NCBI GenBank assembly: GCA_947846985.1
Contig: CANTUZ010000001.1
Span: 111,245,757 to 111,309,756, forward strand
Direction of reading: 5' to 3'
Source: Fratercula arctica
Lineage: Eukaryota > Chordata > Aves > Charadriiformes > Alcidae
Length of the DNA stretch: 64,000 bases
Program-made: the position numbers and the translations under genes
Shown here: piece after piece, positions 14,229 through 64,000 of the stretch
Layout of the letters: each line of letters starts with the position of its first letter
How positions within the stretch are numbered: the first letter of the stretch is position 1
The notes under the pieces: generated by a model
The model's database searches: none
What the model was told of the DNA's origin: nothing
What the model saw: only the letters and a program-made list of their open reading frames with translations

Positions 14229-16510
14229 AAATTAAACATCCAGAAACACGAAAAATAAGAATAATAACTTCCAGAATTTTTGTAGTGGTTTCATACACAG
14301 ATACCTGTAAGAAGGACAGAGAACCATTCAGTATGAAAAGCAAGATGGAAGAAAGCCGCAATCAGTTTTTGGTGTTCAACGGGGCACAACTCCTATCAAC
14401 AAGAATCTGCTTGCATGTATGGAGTACAAGTGATACACTGACACAGGTGTAATTAAATATTATTCCAGATCTTCAAAGAGAAATTCCAGAATACATTTGA
14501 GAACATGTATTTCCACTCCCGATAAAAAATATTTTAGAAGCGGTTTGTTTTTCCTTAAGGTGAGCAAAGCATTGAGAAAGCAGCGTGGTGCTTTGGTGTC
14601 TGTTTTCAGAACTAGAAGGTATGCGACATTTATGGAAGGACCTAGGGAAGCAGAGAGGCACTCGGAGTGCCTTCTCCAGGTGTTGTGAAAGGAAGTTTCC
14701 ACTCTTGCCCCCATCCGCCAGGAAGCTACTCTTCCTCACCCTCAGCATTTGCTCAAAACTGAAAAGTTAAAGAACTCATTTGTCACTGTATTTGCTTAAC
14801 TAGACAGCATGCTGCAACATGCATTTTAAGTACACCAGAATGCAAGCATTCTGAATTTATACACTTTTCTCCTCCAACGTTTATTACAATCTTTTCACCT
14901 TTTACATATAGCGAACTATAACGTAGTTACTGAAACATTTACAGTACTCAAGGATACACAGTATTAATTGCTCAATCAACCTCCATTGACACACTGGATT
15001 TAACATGCCACATTGAGTTACTGATCATTTTTCTAACCTTACCAAGTCAATCTGGGGCAGAGGCATCTGCAGTTTAGTTGGCGTATTTTTTAAACACCTG
15101 CTTTCTTACTATAGTAGTATCACTAGTTTGAACAGAAGTGCAACCATCATACCTTGCACATTTTGGTGCCTGACTACACACTTCAGAAATAATTATTTCG
15201 TCAACTCTTCTTCACTCTTGGGGAAAAAAATATGCATTTTATTGGAAACAATAGTTTTACTAGTATACCATAAACTGATTTGTTCTGTACTGAAGTTACT
15301 TTAATTCTTTTTAAGAAAACCCACAAACATGGTATTTGAGTGTTCTTCTAATACGAAGGAAGAGAATATATATCAGTACAGACATGCTTAAATCAAATAC
15401 CACCATTGTCTTATTAATGTTCTCCATTTTTTTAATTAGAAAAATATATTTTTAAATATACTGTCATGGAAGAAGGGCAATAAAGATCCAATAACCTCCT
15501 TTAACTTGATATTACAAAACATTTAAAAATAAAAATTTAAGGTATTATTAAGCAAAAAATTCTATAATTTTCAAGTCTTTTGTTGTCAGAAAACAGAGAT
15601 GGTCATTTACAGCGTGCTCTCAGCCTCCCCCATGAGACTACCACAACTGCTACACAGAACTTGTCACACCACACTACGGAATTGTGATTTTTACTATAAA
15701 GGATTATTTTGGAAAGAAGTTAACAAACATGAATATGATAAAGATCATTAAGCATAAATAGTTTCAGTATTTTGTATAAAACTAAGAACAACATTCAACT
15801 TTTAAGATGAGTACATGGAACTGTAACTTGCCAGTTAGTTAAATGAGATCAACTATTGGATGTTCTTGAAGCGATAGTGCTTTGGAAGCAATGCAACAGT
15901 TGTATTTACAGCTTATGAACAAAAAGTATTGCTAAATCTTACTATTTCCCTGCTTCAATAGCAGCGTGTGCCTCCTACCTCTATGATTTGTCCTTGCCTA
16001 CCTCATTAACCCCTGCTCTTCACTAAGAAACAATGAAATATAAGTCAACTGATTCTAGATTACTTCCTTACAATTAATAATTGAAATAAACACAGAGATA
16101 TCTTAGTAAGTTCACCGTTACCCTAAAAAGTTTTGAAGGGTAGACAATAGAGATAAAAGACAACCTAGCTGTGTAAAGCAAGGCTCACCATATGACAAAC
16201 TTGCAGAACAAACATTAAAATACTATTTTGAGTTGTAAATCAGAGTAACCTGAACTAGAGCTCTTTTTAAAAGCTATTTCTGTCACAAATAGGAACCACA
16301 TTGATTTTATTTTTTTGTCTTATAATATATCTTACAGACAGAAAAACAATGCATATTACCTTTTGTACTAATTCTTTATAAAAGCATTTATGTTCCAACT
16401 TCAGCATTGTGATAAATACTGTGGATGTAAGATGGTGTCAGATCATTTTATTTCTCCGCCAAGCATTCTGCAGATGAGAAAATGAAAGACTTGTTCCTAA
16501 AATTACTTAC

Positions 16511-54243
<37,733 letters not shown>

Positions 54244-57200
54244 CTATAAAATAACCACAACATATGCATGCAGTCATATATATAATTCCTGTAACACTTC
54301 CTATGTAAATGATAGTGGAGAATGAAATAGTACACTACACAGAAATTTAAAGAACACACAAATATACAACGCAAGTCAAGAAAAGGAAGAATGACCCTGT
54401 TCACAAAGATGATTTGCAAAGGGATAGCAAACCAGGCACGTCAGACACAGAAGTGATGTCCACAAGCAGAAGCTGAAAGGTAAGATAAATACGAAAGCTT
54501 CGTATAAGTAATGGGAGAAAGAGCCTTTCCAAATGAATTACTATTAGGTTCCCTAATTTCCCCTGTCATCGCTATTTCCCCGCCACATTCTTATGAATTT
54601 AAAATAGACATGCAGTATAATGCCATCAAGACAAGAACTGTGATTTGTCTACTTGGCAAACAATCTAGTAAACCAATTTTAATATCTTAATTCCTTCTTT
54701 GCTATGCTTTGTGAGCCCTGACCAATATCATATAGACCAGAACCACAAATCAACATAAGCAGCACAGGACAGCTTTCAGGTCAAGAAAAGGGGAAAGAAT
54801 AAAATTGAAATTACTGAGTTTCTGTTGCTGCCTTTCAGTTCCTCCAGATCCCTTCATCATTCTAATAAGTATTATCATCAGTTTTACTTTCCATATTTGG
54901 TTTGCTCTATTTTATAACATGAGATTAAAAGGCCCATTCTTTTCAATTCCTTCAAAAAGCTCATAAAACTTCACCAGAAAGAATGATCAAACACAACAAA
55001 CCTACGAGCCTTTTGGAGTATTACAATTTCACACAATAGCAAAATTGAAATAATTACTAGGATAATATAGTACCAGGACCTTGCAGAAGACATTGTATTC
55101 AAAGAGTTGGTGATCTTGAACAGGCCAGTTGTGCTCTATTAAGTTATTAATGAACTATGTAACTTAAAAAATACCCTTGGGAAAGGGTATGAGAATCAAA
55201 GGGTGGAAGATAGCATTGCACGTTTAAGAGCTAGGGACAACAGGTTCATGCTGTGCTGCACATGTCCCTTGGCTGCAGGACAACCTCAGCCATCTCAGCA
55301 TAAGAGAGGGACCCACAGGCAGCTCCCCCTTGGTACTGGTGACTAAATGACCCACATGGACTTGCCTTTGCCTAAATGTGCAGAAGAAATTCTCACGAGT
55401 ACAGGCTTTACAAGTAAAGGTCTTTTCTTCTAAGGAAATATATACTAGCTTGAATGACCAAAAAGGAGAGCTTCTCTCCAAGAACTGGATCTGGTCCACA
55501 CAGCATGCCATAGGAAAAATCAACCAGGGCACTGTCTAATGCCAGGCTAATGCAGGGTGCCCAGCATTTGAAGGTGACTTGCTCATTATCTGTATTTCTC
55601 CTCTTATTCTAATTAAAGCAGTTATCCCATGAAGCCAATTGTTGTCAGGCCTTTCTTCTTGAAATGCAGAAAGAATCCCGCTCCATCTCTCTCTTCTCAC
55701 CCCACCTCCCCCATTCCCCAGTGCAGAAGGAACAGCACCACCCTGGTTTTGCTCAGTATTTTGGCTGCCATTAAAACAATAACACAGAAGGTTTGCAAAT
55801 CTATAACCGAGAAAGGTATGAAAAAGTAAAGTCCTGAAAGTCTTTATTATGCTTTTTGGTTTTCAGGGGCATTTTTTTTTTGGTAAGGAGAGCTATGAAC
55901 ATCATAAGAAGCCTCAAACGAAAAGAGGGGGAGGTGAACTTTTTCCTTCCCCTCTTGTTTCTTTTTTCTTTATTAAAAGAATTACTTTTCTTTCCTCTCC
56001 ATTCCTAACAAGTAGACTGGAAGATGACAATTATCGAAGAATTGCTTTTTCACCTGTTGCAAGTGTCTTTCATTATTTTGATAGATTATCTGTATCCTTG
56101 ACCCAACTACAGGAGAAAATAAGATGAAGACAAGCCAGCTGAAAGGGTATTTCTGCAAATTATATTAACACTGTGAAGATCCTCCTGGCTAACAGCATTG
56201 ACAATTTGAAAGTTACTCTTAAAATAAGAAAAAGCATCTCCTCTTTCTGATATCAGACTTCTGATGACACTATTGCTTGTTTTACTAATTTGTCCCAATT
56301 TACCCATCACAGAAATAAGATAACCATACCTAGTTACTCAAGCTAGCATTCCTTTTTCTCTAATACTCTAGCGTAATTTATACTACACAGGCCTATGAGG
56401 GGTGAGCACATTTTATTTTAAGTATGAGGTAATTAATCTAAATTCAGAATACTATTTAATTAGATGTAATACTGTTTTAATACAAAGATGATACTGGAGG
56501 GGGGGAAATAAAAAGGTTATTTATTCTGAAATACTAAAATCAGTCATGCATACTTTTTAATTTAGTCCATTAAGCAATGAGAAACACTTAAAAAAACCCA
56601 GAAACACATTTAAATGAGCAAACAGTTATTTCACTTTTTTTTTTTACCCACACTTCCACAGTTACGGTTAATTAACACATGCGGCATCTCTCTGCATCCC
56701 ATTCTTCTGAAATCCCATAATAACTTTTGTTATTCCATAGTCACTCAAATTGATCATATTTTCCCTCATTTATGAGCATCTTTGCACTTGATTTAGAACG
56801 ACTTCTGAAAAACTGGTGTTTAAATACTATTCTTGCTTTTATTCAAAGCATTTATCAGGTCAAGTTGGTTGGTTAGATTTTCCAGGAACTTGTACAAGCT
56901 CCTAACCAACTTTTACACCCAGAATTCTAATAGCTACAAATAAGACTTCCAGAAGCAGAGGCATACACATATTTGTCATCTATTATGATAGTTACAATGT
57001 AGAGACCATAAGTAGGTGGTGCTAATCTATGACTTTCTGCAAAGGTTGAGTTTGCACACTTAACAGTCTTACTAGACTTAAGTGTCTGCTCTGTTTTAAG
57101 GTTCACAATCTAAATTTTTGGTTTACACTTTTTAGAACTTAATTTACAGTTTTATTATGCAAAGATGTAAGAAACTTCCCATGTTCTTAAGAGAAGGATA

Positions 57201-59931
57201 CGTTTATTCAACAAAAGAAGTCACACAATTTAACCATGCAAATGTCAAAAAAACCTCTTAGAAGTGGGGGAAGCATTTATTAAGAACAAGTATACAGAAA
57301 ATTTATTTTTTGCCTTCTTCACAGTGCAGGTCTTCTTCAGATTGTCCAAATATATCCAGACATTGTTATATCTTGTTGAACCCCACTATAACAGTAGAAA
57401 CCTCAATTTTGCTCACATATTGCTGTCATTTTTGAACATCATGAGCTGTGCACAGAGAAAGCACAGTCAAGAAGAACACAGCTAACCCAGAAAAGGAATC
57501 GTTATAACACTAAAGCTGGTAAAGTTAAATCCTGTTCTTCTCTGACTTACAAGAGCATAATCAACATAGTTTCCTTAGACCTCTATCAAGTGATCCCTAA
57601 AAATTAAAAATTTCAATTCTCATTTCCTATGCTTGCTTAAGCCTTTTCGTAATTTTATGTGAATCCCATTTATTGAATCTTTTCTTTTCTTAATTACCAA
57701 GCTCTATACTCAATCAACTTCTTATTCCTCTCTCTTGATATTGTAGAAAGGCAATTAATAAGTTTCAAGTAGAAAGGCTTCAGATAAATATTTTCTAAAG
57801 TTTCTTGAGACAGAACTCCCACACCATCATGCTTAGCTTGAAAAAAAAAAAAAAAGAAAAAAAAGAAGAAACCTGCAAGAAGTCAAATGGTACCCCAAAA
57901 CAAATATCAATTCAGCCCAAGACTGGCAAAAATAACTCTAATGGAAACAGTCCAACAGCTTTCCCATATTTGCTTTGGCATTTCTTTAAACCATTAATTA
58001 CAAATAAATAAGAGTCGCACTAAAAGGACTAATAATATTAAGTATACATGTAAAACTGAAAGACAAACTCTTGTTCCACTCACTCCAGACTATTACTTGT
58101 GGTCCATTCTCTGCAGTGTTCAGATATCAAAAGTAGCTGCCACGTATACTCTGCACCTGCTGCTACAGGTTATATACGCATGAAGAATACTGAATATAGT
58201 CATTACACAGCCCTTTTATGAGTATGTAGCAGATACTGTACTGTTGCTCCAAACTTGCCTTTTTAACTCATTTCAAACTAATTCTTAGAAGTTATGATGC
58301 ATAACCTGTGCTAGCTACCACTTAGCTCATCAACATTTTATAGCTGAGTTTACATTTTTTAATTAACTCAACAATCTTCTCTAGAGAACATACATAAAAT
58401 CATGATCTTCATTAAATAGGCTTCTTCAAACTGGTCTTGGGATTCACCTACTTCATTTTTAATAGATATGTCCCTGTTCTTTCCTTAAGGTATATGAGGA
58501 GGTACATCATACCATTTGATAAAAACACTACAGCCCCCACTAAATAAAGCTTTAAAAATGCATACTACTACTATAGCATGAAATGCATTTGTTAGGTGAC
58601 CCAAAAAAAGTGGCAAAAGTTTAGATTTTAATCACAACCAACCTGTTTGGTTTATACTTATTTAAGCTTCAGTTAAAGAAAATCCTAGGTGAAAGTAGTC
58701 ACTGTATTTCTGATTCTATTATCAGTTTTTTTCCACTTTTGCTTGCTTCTAACAACCTATAATAGAGCATACATCTTGCTGGCTTTTAAGAACATAAAAG
58801 AAAATACAGATAAAGTTGCTAGAAAAATCATAGTTAAAGCTTAGCTGTTACATGTAATAAACAATCAGGCATAGTATATAGAAGTTCTGCAGTAGGCATT
58901 TAATACACATGTATCAAACAGCCCTTTATCATTCATATGTTTTCATATTACAGGTATGTCCCCACATTATGGTTACCCTTGACTTTCTTCAGCTCTATGA
59001 TTTAAGTCACCTTTTAAAGGCTTACCAACACGAGCTCTGTAAAATTGTCAAGGAGAAGCAGCAATGCTGGTCACTACAGAAAACACTGCAAACAAGACAA
59101 GTGCAGGGGGAAAAAGGAAATCCAAGTTTCCTAGGCAAAATAACATATCCTTCTCTATTTGTGTGTTTAAACTGTTAAGAAACAGCCAAAACCAAGTTAA
59201 GAAGAAATCAACATATCAAAAGAGTTACATTTACACTGCACAAATTTAGAAGGGCAGAAAAGCTAACAAAGACAAAAAACAGATGAAGACAACTTGCCAC
59301 CATCTACATTAAACATCTTTGTCTGAAACATAAGATAGAGTAGTACTTTACCATCAAATTGCGTAATACATGAGCAACATGGCAATTTTTTGTTGAAAGG
59401 AGGAAGTATCTTACAGCAGCTAACCCGTTTAGAACTCTGTACTAAAAAGTCTTTCCCCCACCCCCTACTTCCCAAGTTGGCTTACCCATTGGATTCAGGA
59501 AAATTCAAAAGTTAGCCATGCAGAATTTGCCTACACTAACACTAGGTGTAGCTCACCTGAATAGTTTTGGGGATTTTTTTCCCCTCCTCTGGTGGCAAAT
59601 ACAGTCACATAATATGTAAAAACTCAAAATCCTTGATGACCTTTGAATGTCACATGATTCTGACTTCCAAGTAAAATATCAGCATAAATACATGTAAATA
59701 AATGCTCTTACACAAATAAGCAAGTGTCAGAAAGACAGAATGAAAACATCTTTCAAAATTTGACATTAAAAAGTCAATTTACTCTAAAAACAGACATGGC
59801 ACAGATATACAATTCATATAAGCACAACTGTAAAACAACAAAAAGTGAAGAGCTTAACCTAAGCTGCTCATCTTTTGCATGTAAAGGTTAAAATGTGTGG
59901 CTTGTTTGCATTTTCTGTTGTAGAGATATTG

Positions 59932-59950
59932 GGTGTGTTTTCAACACACC
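59932..59950. repeat. Inverted repeat, 8-bp arms
   Basis: GGTGTGTT, spacer TTC, AACACACC. Short and possibly fortuitous. Confidence 0.6.
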
Positions 59951-62633
59951 AAATGGCAAAATGTTCAGCACACTTGAAGTTCAGCATCCAAAACCCCTGT
60001 AATTAGTGCAGTGGATTTCATAGATGAGTACACCAAGGCAATCAAAAGATGTTCTAGTAACCCAAGGTTTAAGGCATCTATGTTTCTGAAGTGATTAATT
60101 TTTAAGCAAGAACTTTCAGACCTGAATAAATAAATAAATCACTAGAAAAACTGAAATATATGGTTTCAATAAGAGCAAGCATGTAGCCAACAATGGCCAG
60201 CTTTGAAGGTATGTGAAGACTGGTGTGCAAAGGTGCATTCCAATTTTCAAAATGCTGGACTGCTGGAAGACCTATCACATAATATTACTATCAAAGTGAC
60301 AATGTGTTCCATGTCTGTCTCACTAGAGTATAGGGAATTTATGAAGCAGGGAGTGGTAGAATAAAACTAAGTAGTGTTTACAAGTCTATTCTGATGACAT
60401 TTAAAACTCTCAAAAGCAGTTTATTACAGCTAAGAAGGAACCACCACTCTGAGGGCAGCCTAGTGTAATACAGAAAAGGCAGTAACACACTGGCACAATT
60501 CAGAGGCTGAAATAGGTTTCCTTTAACTTAATGGTCCTTCCAATGCAGGACAAGTGAGATTCAGGGGCCTCGATTTTCAGAGGCACTGAAAGTTGTTGAG
60601 ACTCTCAGGTATCCCACTATCCCATTTTCCAAAATAGCACGTGTCTTCCATATCACCTACAGTACATCTGCCAGCCTCTTCTGGAGGCCTCAGGGCATTT
60701 AAAGGAGAATTTGGCACTTAGGTTCAGACAACTTATAAACTACTGTGACTCAGTGAAATTTGTTGGCTTTTTATGAACAGAAGCCACACATTTTTTTTTC
60801 TTTAATTATCACTAACAATAAAAAGTCTGAAAGTTTTGCAAGTAACAACTTTAGAAGTTTAGTCACAAATAACAAATTTAGATAAAATGTAAACCCACGT
60901 GTAAAGTGGAGCTTAATGTGGTTGTGCTATTGTTATGACAGACAGAACTTTTCGGTAACGGGCCACAAAACACCACATTCAAAATCTGTGTTTATGAATA
61001 TCCCCTGTCTTTCTTTTTGCCCACCTTCATCTTCTCTTGACATGAGCTTCATTTGGCTAACTCATCTTCCAGTGTATACATACACAGATCTTGAGAACCA
61101 TGTGGGAGAATAATTCAAGTGACCATTACATCTAAGATCAGACAATTTCTCTGCTTGGCATCCACTCCTTTAGCTTTCTGTTTCTGCATTTAAAGCAGTC
61201 TTTCATTCAATGCATGAGCATTATATTCAATTATAATGTGTTCTCATAAATCGTCTGTGTCTGCTTCCACTGATTATGATACAGGGTCAAACATTAGAAA
61301 TAAAAATAAGCCATGCTGTCTTGATAATTCCTTATTTTTCAGATATTTATTTTCATTTAAAACTAGCATCTGCTGGATTATTTTGTTGTAAAGAATTAAG
61401 AATGATATTTTTGCAGTTCACAAAATTTGTAATATAGTGGTTTGTCATTTATACTCAAGTTGGGGAGAGGAAAACGAGGAGGCGATAACTAGATAACTGA
61501 TGAGTATATGCAAGCCAATAAACTGCTCTGAAACACTGTATTATTATTTCATTACTTTAATAGCTTGAAAGCACTTGGAATGATTGTTGGTATATGTGGC
61601 TTTTAATACAATGATGAAATTAAATTGGCCATCAAACCAACAATAGCTAACATAAGAGTGGACTAGCTTTAATATAAATACAGAAATGTCAGTGACTGTT
61701 ATATAAATAAGGGCAATAAGCTATTATTTCAATATTTTACAATTTATAGTATTTCACTAGCTTCATATTTATTAATTTCTGAGACAATATTATCCATATG
61801 TAAAAGTCACAAGAATACAGGTGGAAACACTAACTCATCTAAATAACATGCACCTGATTTGAAAGTAAGTTCAACCCAAAACCTAGAAGCATGACAGAAT
61901 TAGGTCTTAAAGACTCTCTAGGAAGTTCGTGGTAGATGCTGCAATAACATAACAAGTTATTTCCAATACGTAAAATTTATTAGAAATTAAACATCAAGAT
62001 ATTTCCTCTCCTTCAGTTGTTCTAAGAGCGCATGGGGAAGGATAACTGCTTGCACACTAACTTTTTTTTTTTAGTATAATATACACTGTAGACAAAGAAA
62101 AGCTTACATTTTCACCTTTGCAAAAATAATTAATCTCTCCAAAACTTTATACTTAGGACATATCGCTGCTGTAAGAAAACCTGTTCTTGGATTTTATTCC
62201 ATAAATGCAGTTCAGTTTTAATGACAGTTCCTGCATTCAAGTAACTGACACAATCCTGCTGTAAGATCACATTTCTTTTTTCTTAATTAGATCATCCTTT
62301 TCTCAACTCCCTCAAGTTGCTACAGAAATAGAAAAGTGAAATTTTACCATCAACTGAAAATACTTTTCCCTGTATACCTTAGCTGTATACTTTTCTTCCA
62401 CGAGGCACCTCCTGGGTTAGCACCCAGGACAGTATGCACAGTTCTGATGGTCTTTTGTCCACAGGTGATGTAAATTGAGCCCATTTATGAAAGTAAAATA
62501 AAATCACATCACCACCCCTGCCTTCCCCATGCACACAGAGAAAACCACAGGGCAACTATTATCATTCTCTTTCTACAGGTCGTACTGGTTTGCAAGTGAA
62601 ACACTAGAGTCTAGAGGCAATGTCTTTGTATGG

Positions 62634-62713
62634 GGTTTTTTGTTTGTTTGTTTTTTTGTTTGTTTGTTTTATTTTGTTTTTTGTTTGTTTGGTTTTTGTT
62701 TGTTTGTTTTTTT
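62634..62713 (+). repeat. (GTTT)n-like microsatellite
   Basis: The tract is made of GTTT units interspersed with longer T runs. An open frame across it gives only Phe/Val/Cys-rich low complexity. Confidence 0.9.
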
Positions 62714-64000
62714 AAAATACATGGGACCACAGCAGAATACCTTCTGGTAAAATAATGCAACCTGCTGCAGAACCCAGGACGAGAATTCAGGGTTCCTTGC
62801 CTGACGCAGCTTGCCTTAAAGAAGATTTAGACAGAAATACAAAAGCCTGACAAAAAATTGGGATAGAACAGCAATGTTAAGAGCTTTATTCTGGAATTTT
62901 CTCATTCAACCTGACAGATTTTAGAGACACGCTAAAACATTTCCCTCTTTAATAGCCTCAAAAATAGAAGGCAAGGAATGAAGAAGCGAATACAGCTTCC
63001 TCACTAGTGCCTTGCTCTTCTTACTACTGCACAGCCCTGCCTAAGAAAGCTCAGGAGAGGCACCGAGGAGGAAAAGGGATCAGTTCTTCAACACTTCAGC
63101 TTCTCCTAGCCAGGAGTTCCTCCCCAAATGGACCCTCCACCCAAATCAGTGAGGGAGGAAGCATGGAGAATGGAAGATCTTTCCAGAACTCACCTTCCAC
63201 TGAAAAACTTTACCATACTCTATTCGTACTGCTCCAAATAACCAAGAAAACAAGCGTATCTGTCAAGTTGCTTGCAGTCACTGAAGTTATTTCCTAATAA
63301 GGGAATTGAGTATAAAACCTGAAAAGATGTTTCAGAAAGAACTGACATTGTGTTGCTTCTGCCAGGCTATTCTTCTAAATTGCAAATCGGTTACACTGAG
63401 AAGAAAAAGTAATAGAACACTCTAATCACATTACTCCAACTCTCCCTTTCTCCAACTTTTTTTTCTCCTCATCTGTTTAAGATTACTGTCAAAATTAAGT
63501 CAGTCAAGACAAAGCTGTCTGCTTTGTTTCATTTTTCTTCCAAGCAATTTTCTGTCAAAGAAATCTGCTAAAGGGGCAAGCATTTAAATAAAATATTGAA
63601 AAAATACTCCTTAGCTATTGGACACATAGTAATACTTCTCAGGTGGTTTACACACTTAAAGTTCTGCAGAGGAATCTTTGTGGTTCAGAAGTCATTGGGA
63701 GAGAGGTATATTTGCTGTGCAAATTATTATTCTGTAAATATATCATCACGTCAGCTCTTAGACTCTAAACTTATTAGGAATATTAAATATTCCTTCACAA
63801 TTCCCCCTTCTTTCCCCTTCTCTTCTCCCTTGGGGAAAGAAAATTAAAAAAAAAAAATAATCAAGACGTGAAAGAAGCAAAAGCCTATATTCAAAGCCAA
63901 GTCATGAAGTCATGCCTTGATTTTCCAAAAGAGGGAGATATAGCTCCATTTGTGAATTAAGCATTTCAATTACATTGAAGAACCTAAGAACTTGTTTAAC

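Larger units (their letters stand above)
1..16510 (-). other. GBE1: GBE1 intron 12 (5' part) with no recognisable exon
   Basis: This is the sequence downstream of exon 12 on the minus strand. It begins with the consensus donor gtaagt and its acceptor is not in the window, so the intron exceeds 16.5 kb. It holds two CR1 3'-end pieces (13.3 and 14.2 kb), a C14 tract near 4.78 kb and A-rich tracts. I looked for exons 13-16 and found none. Confidence 0.8.
54244..64000 (-). other. GBE1: GBE1 intron 3 (3' part) with no recognisable exon
   Basis: This is the sequence upstream of exon 4 on the minus strand. I searched by eye for exons 1-3 (for example a DFNGWNP-like CBM48 motif on the minus strand) and found none, so they must lie beyond 64000. 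It holds homopolymer runs, a GTTT-rich microsatellite near 62.65 kb and a possible ancient repeat near 60.57 kb. Small open frames on either strand lack codon structure or known motifs. Confidence 0.8.

Noticed and set aside
14460..14770. Four overlapping open frames on both strands
   Set aside because: Mutual overlap on both strands points to locally low stop-codon density. None matches the missing GBE1 exons 13-16.
55224..55532. 102-codon minus-strand open frame with several Cys residues
   Set aside because: No recognisable domain, and it is not GBE1 exon 3. The sequence context shows no splice borders that would join it to exon 4.

Overview
This window is AT-rich vertebrate nuclear DNA, most probably from a bird. 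The evidence is CR1 LINE fragments with the avian-type 3' end (tail repeats like the octamer ATTCTGTG, next to the conserved 'ggaccttaaagatcatctagttcc' block), very little other repeat content, and split exons with GT/AG borders. I cannot name the species.

The only gene I can establish is GBE1, the glycogen (1,4-alpha-glucan) branching enzyme. It is on the minus strand, so it reads from high to low coordinates. Nine consecutive coding exons are present. They correspond to exons 4-12 of the 16-exon human gene, about human residues 144-540: exon 4 (54118-54243), 5 (52519-52654), 6 (50035-50125), 7 (48661-48870), 8 (25407-25522), 9 (25057-25184), 10 (21682-21780), 11 (19577-19687) and 12 (16511-16682). 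They total 1189 coding bases. Every junction is in phase, every border is canonical, and there is no internal stop or frameshift, so the gene looks intact. These exons encode the end of the N-terminal region and most of the GH13 alpha-amylase barrel, including all four classical GH13 motifs and the three catalytic carboxylates. Exons 1-3 would lie beyond position 64000 and exons 13-16 below position 1. I looked for both inside the window and did not find them.

Layout from 1 upward: 1-16510, part of intron 12 (two small CR1 pieces, many homopolymers); 16511-25522, exons 12 to 8 with introns of 222 bp to 3.3 kb and an old CR1 fragment; 25523-48660, the 23.1-kb intron 7 with a roughly 1-kb CR1 copy, a small GC-rich patch near 29.1-29.45 kb, perfect short inverted repeats and an AT-rich microsatellite; 48661-54243, exons 7 to 4; 54244-64000, part of intron 3.

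I found no RNA gene, CRISPR array, intact mobile element or second protein gene I could defend, and no convincing undescribed system. The leads worth checking are modest: the GC-rich patch with a perfect palindromic double CCAAT core, a possible LTR remnant in intron 11, several splice-flanked open segments in intron 7 whose phases do not chain, and an ancient repeat-like segment in intron 3.
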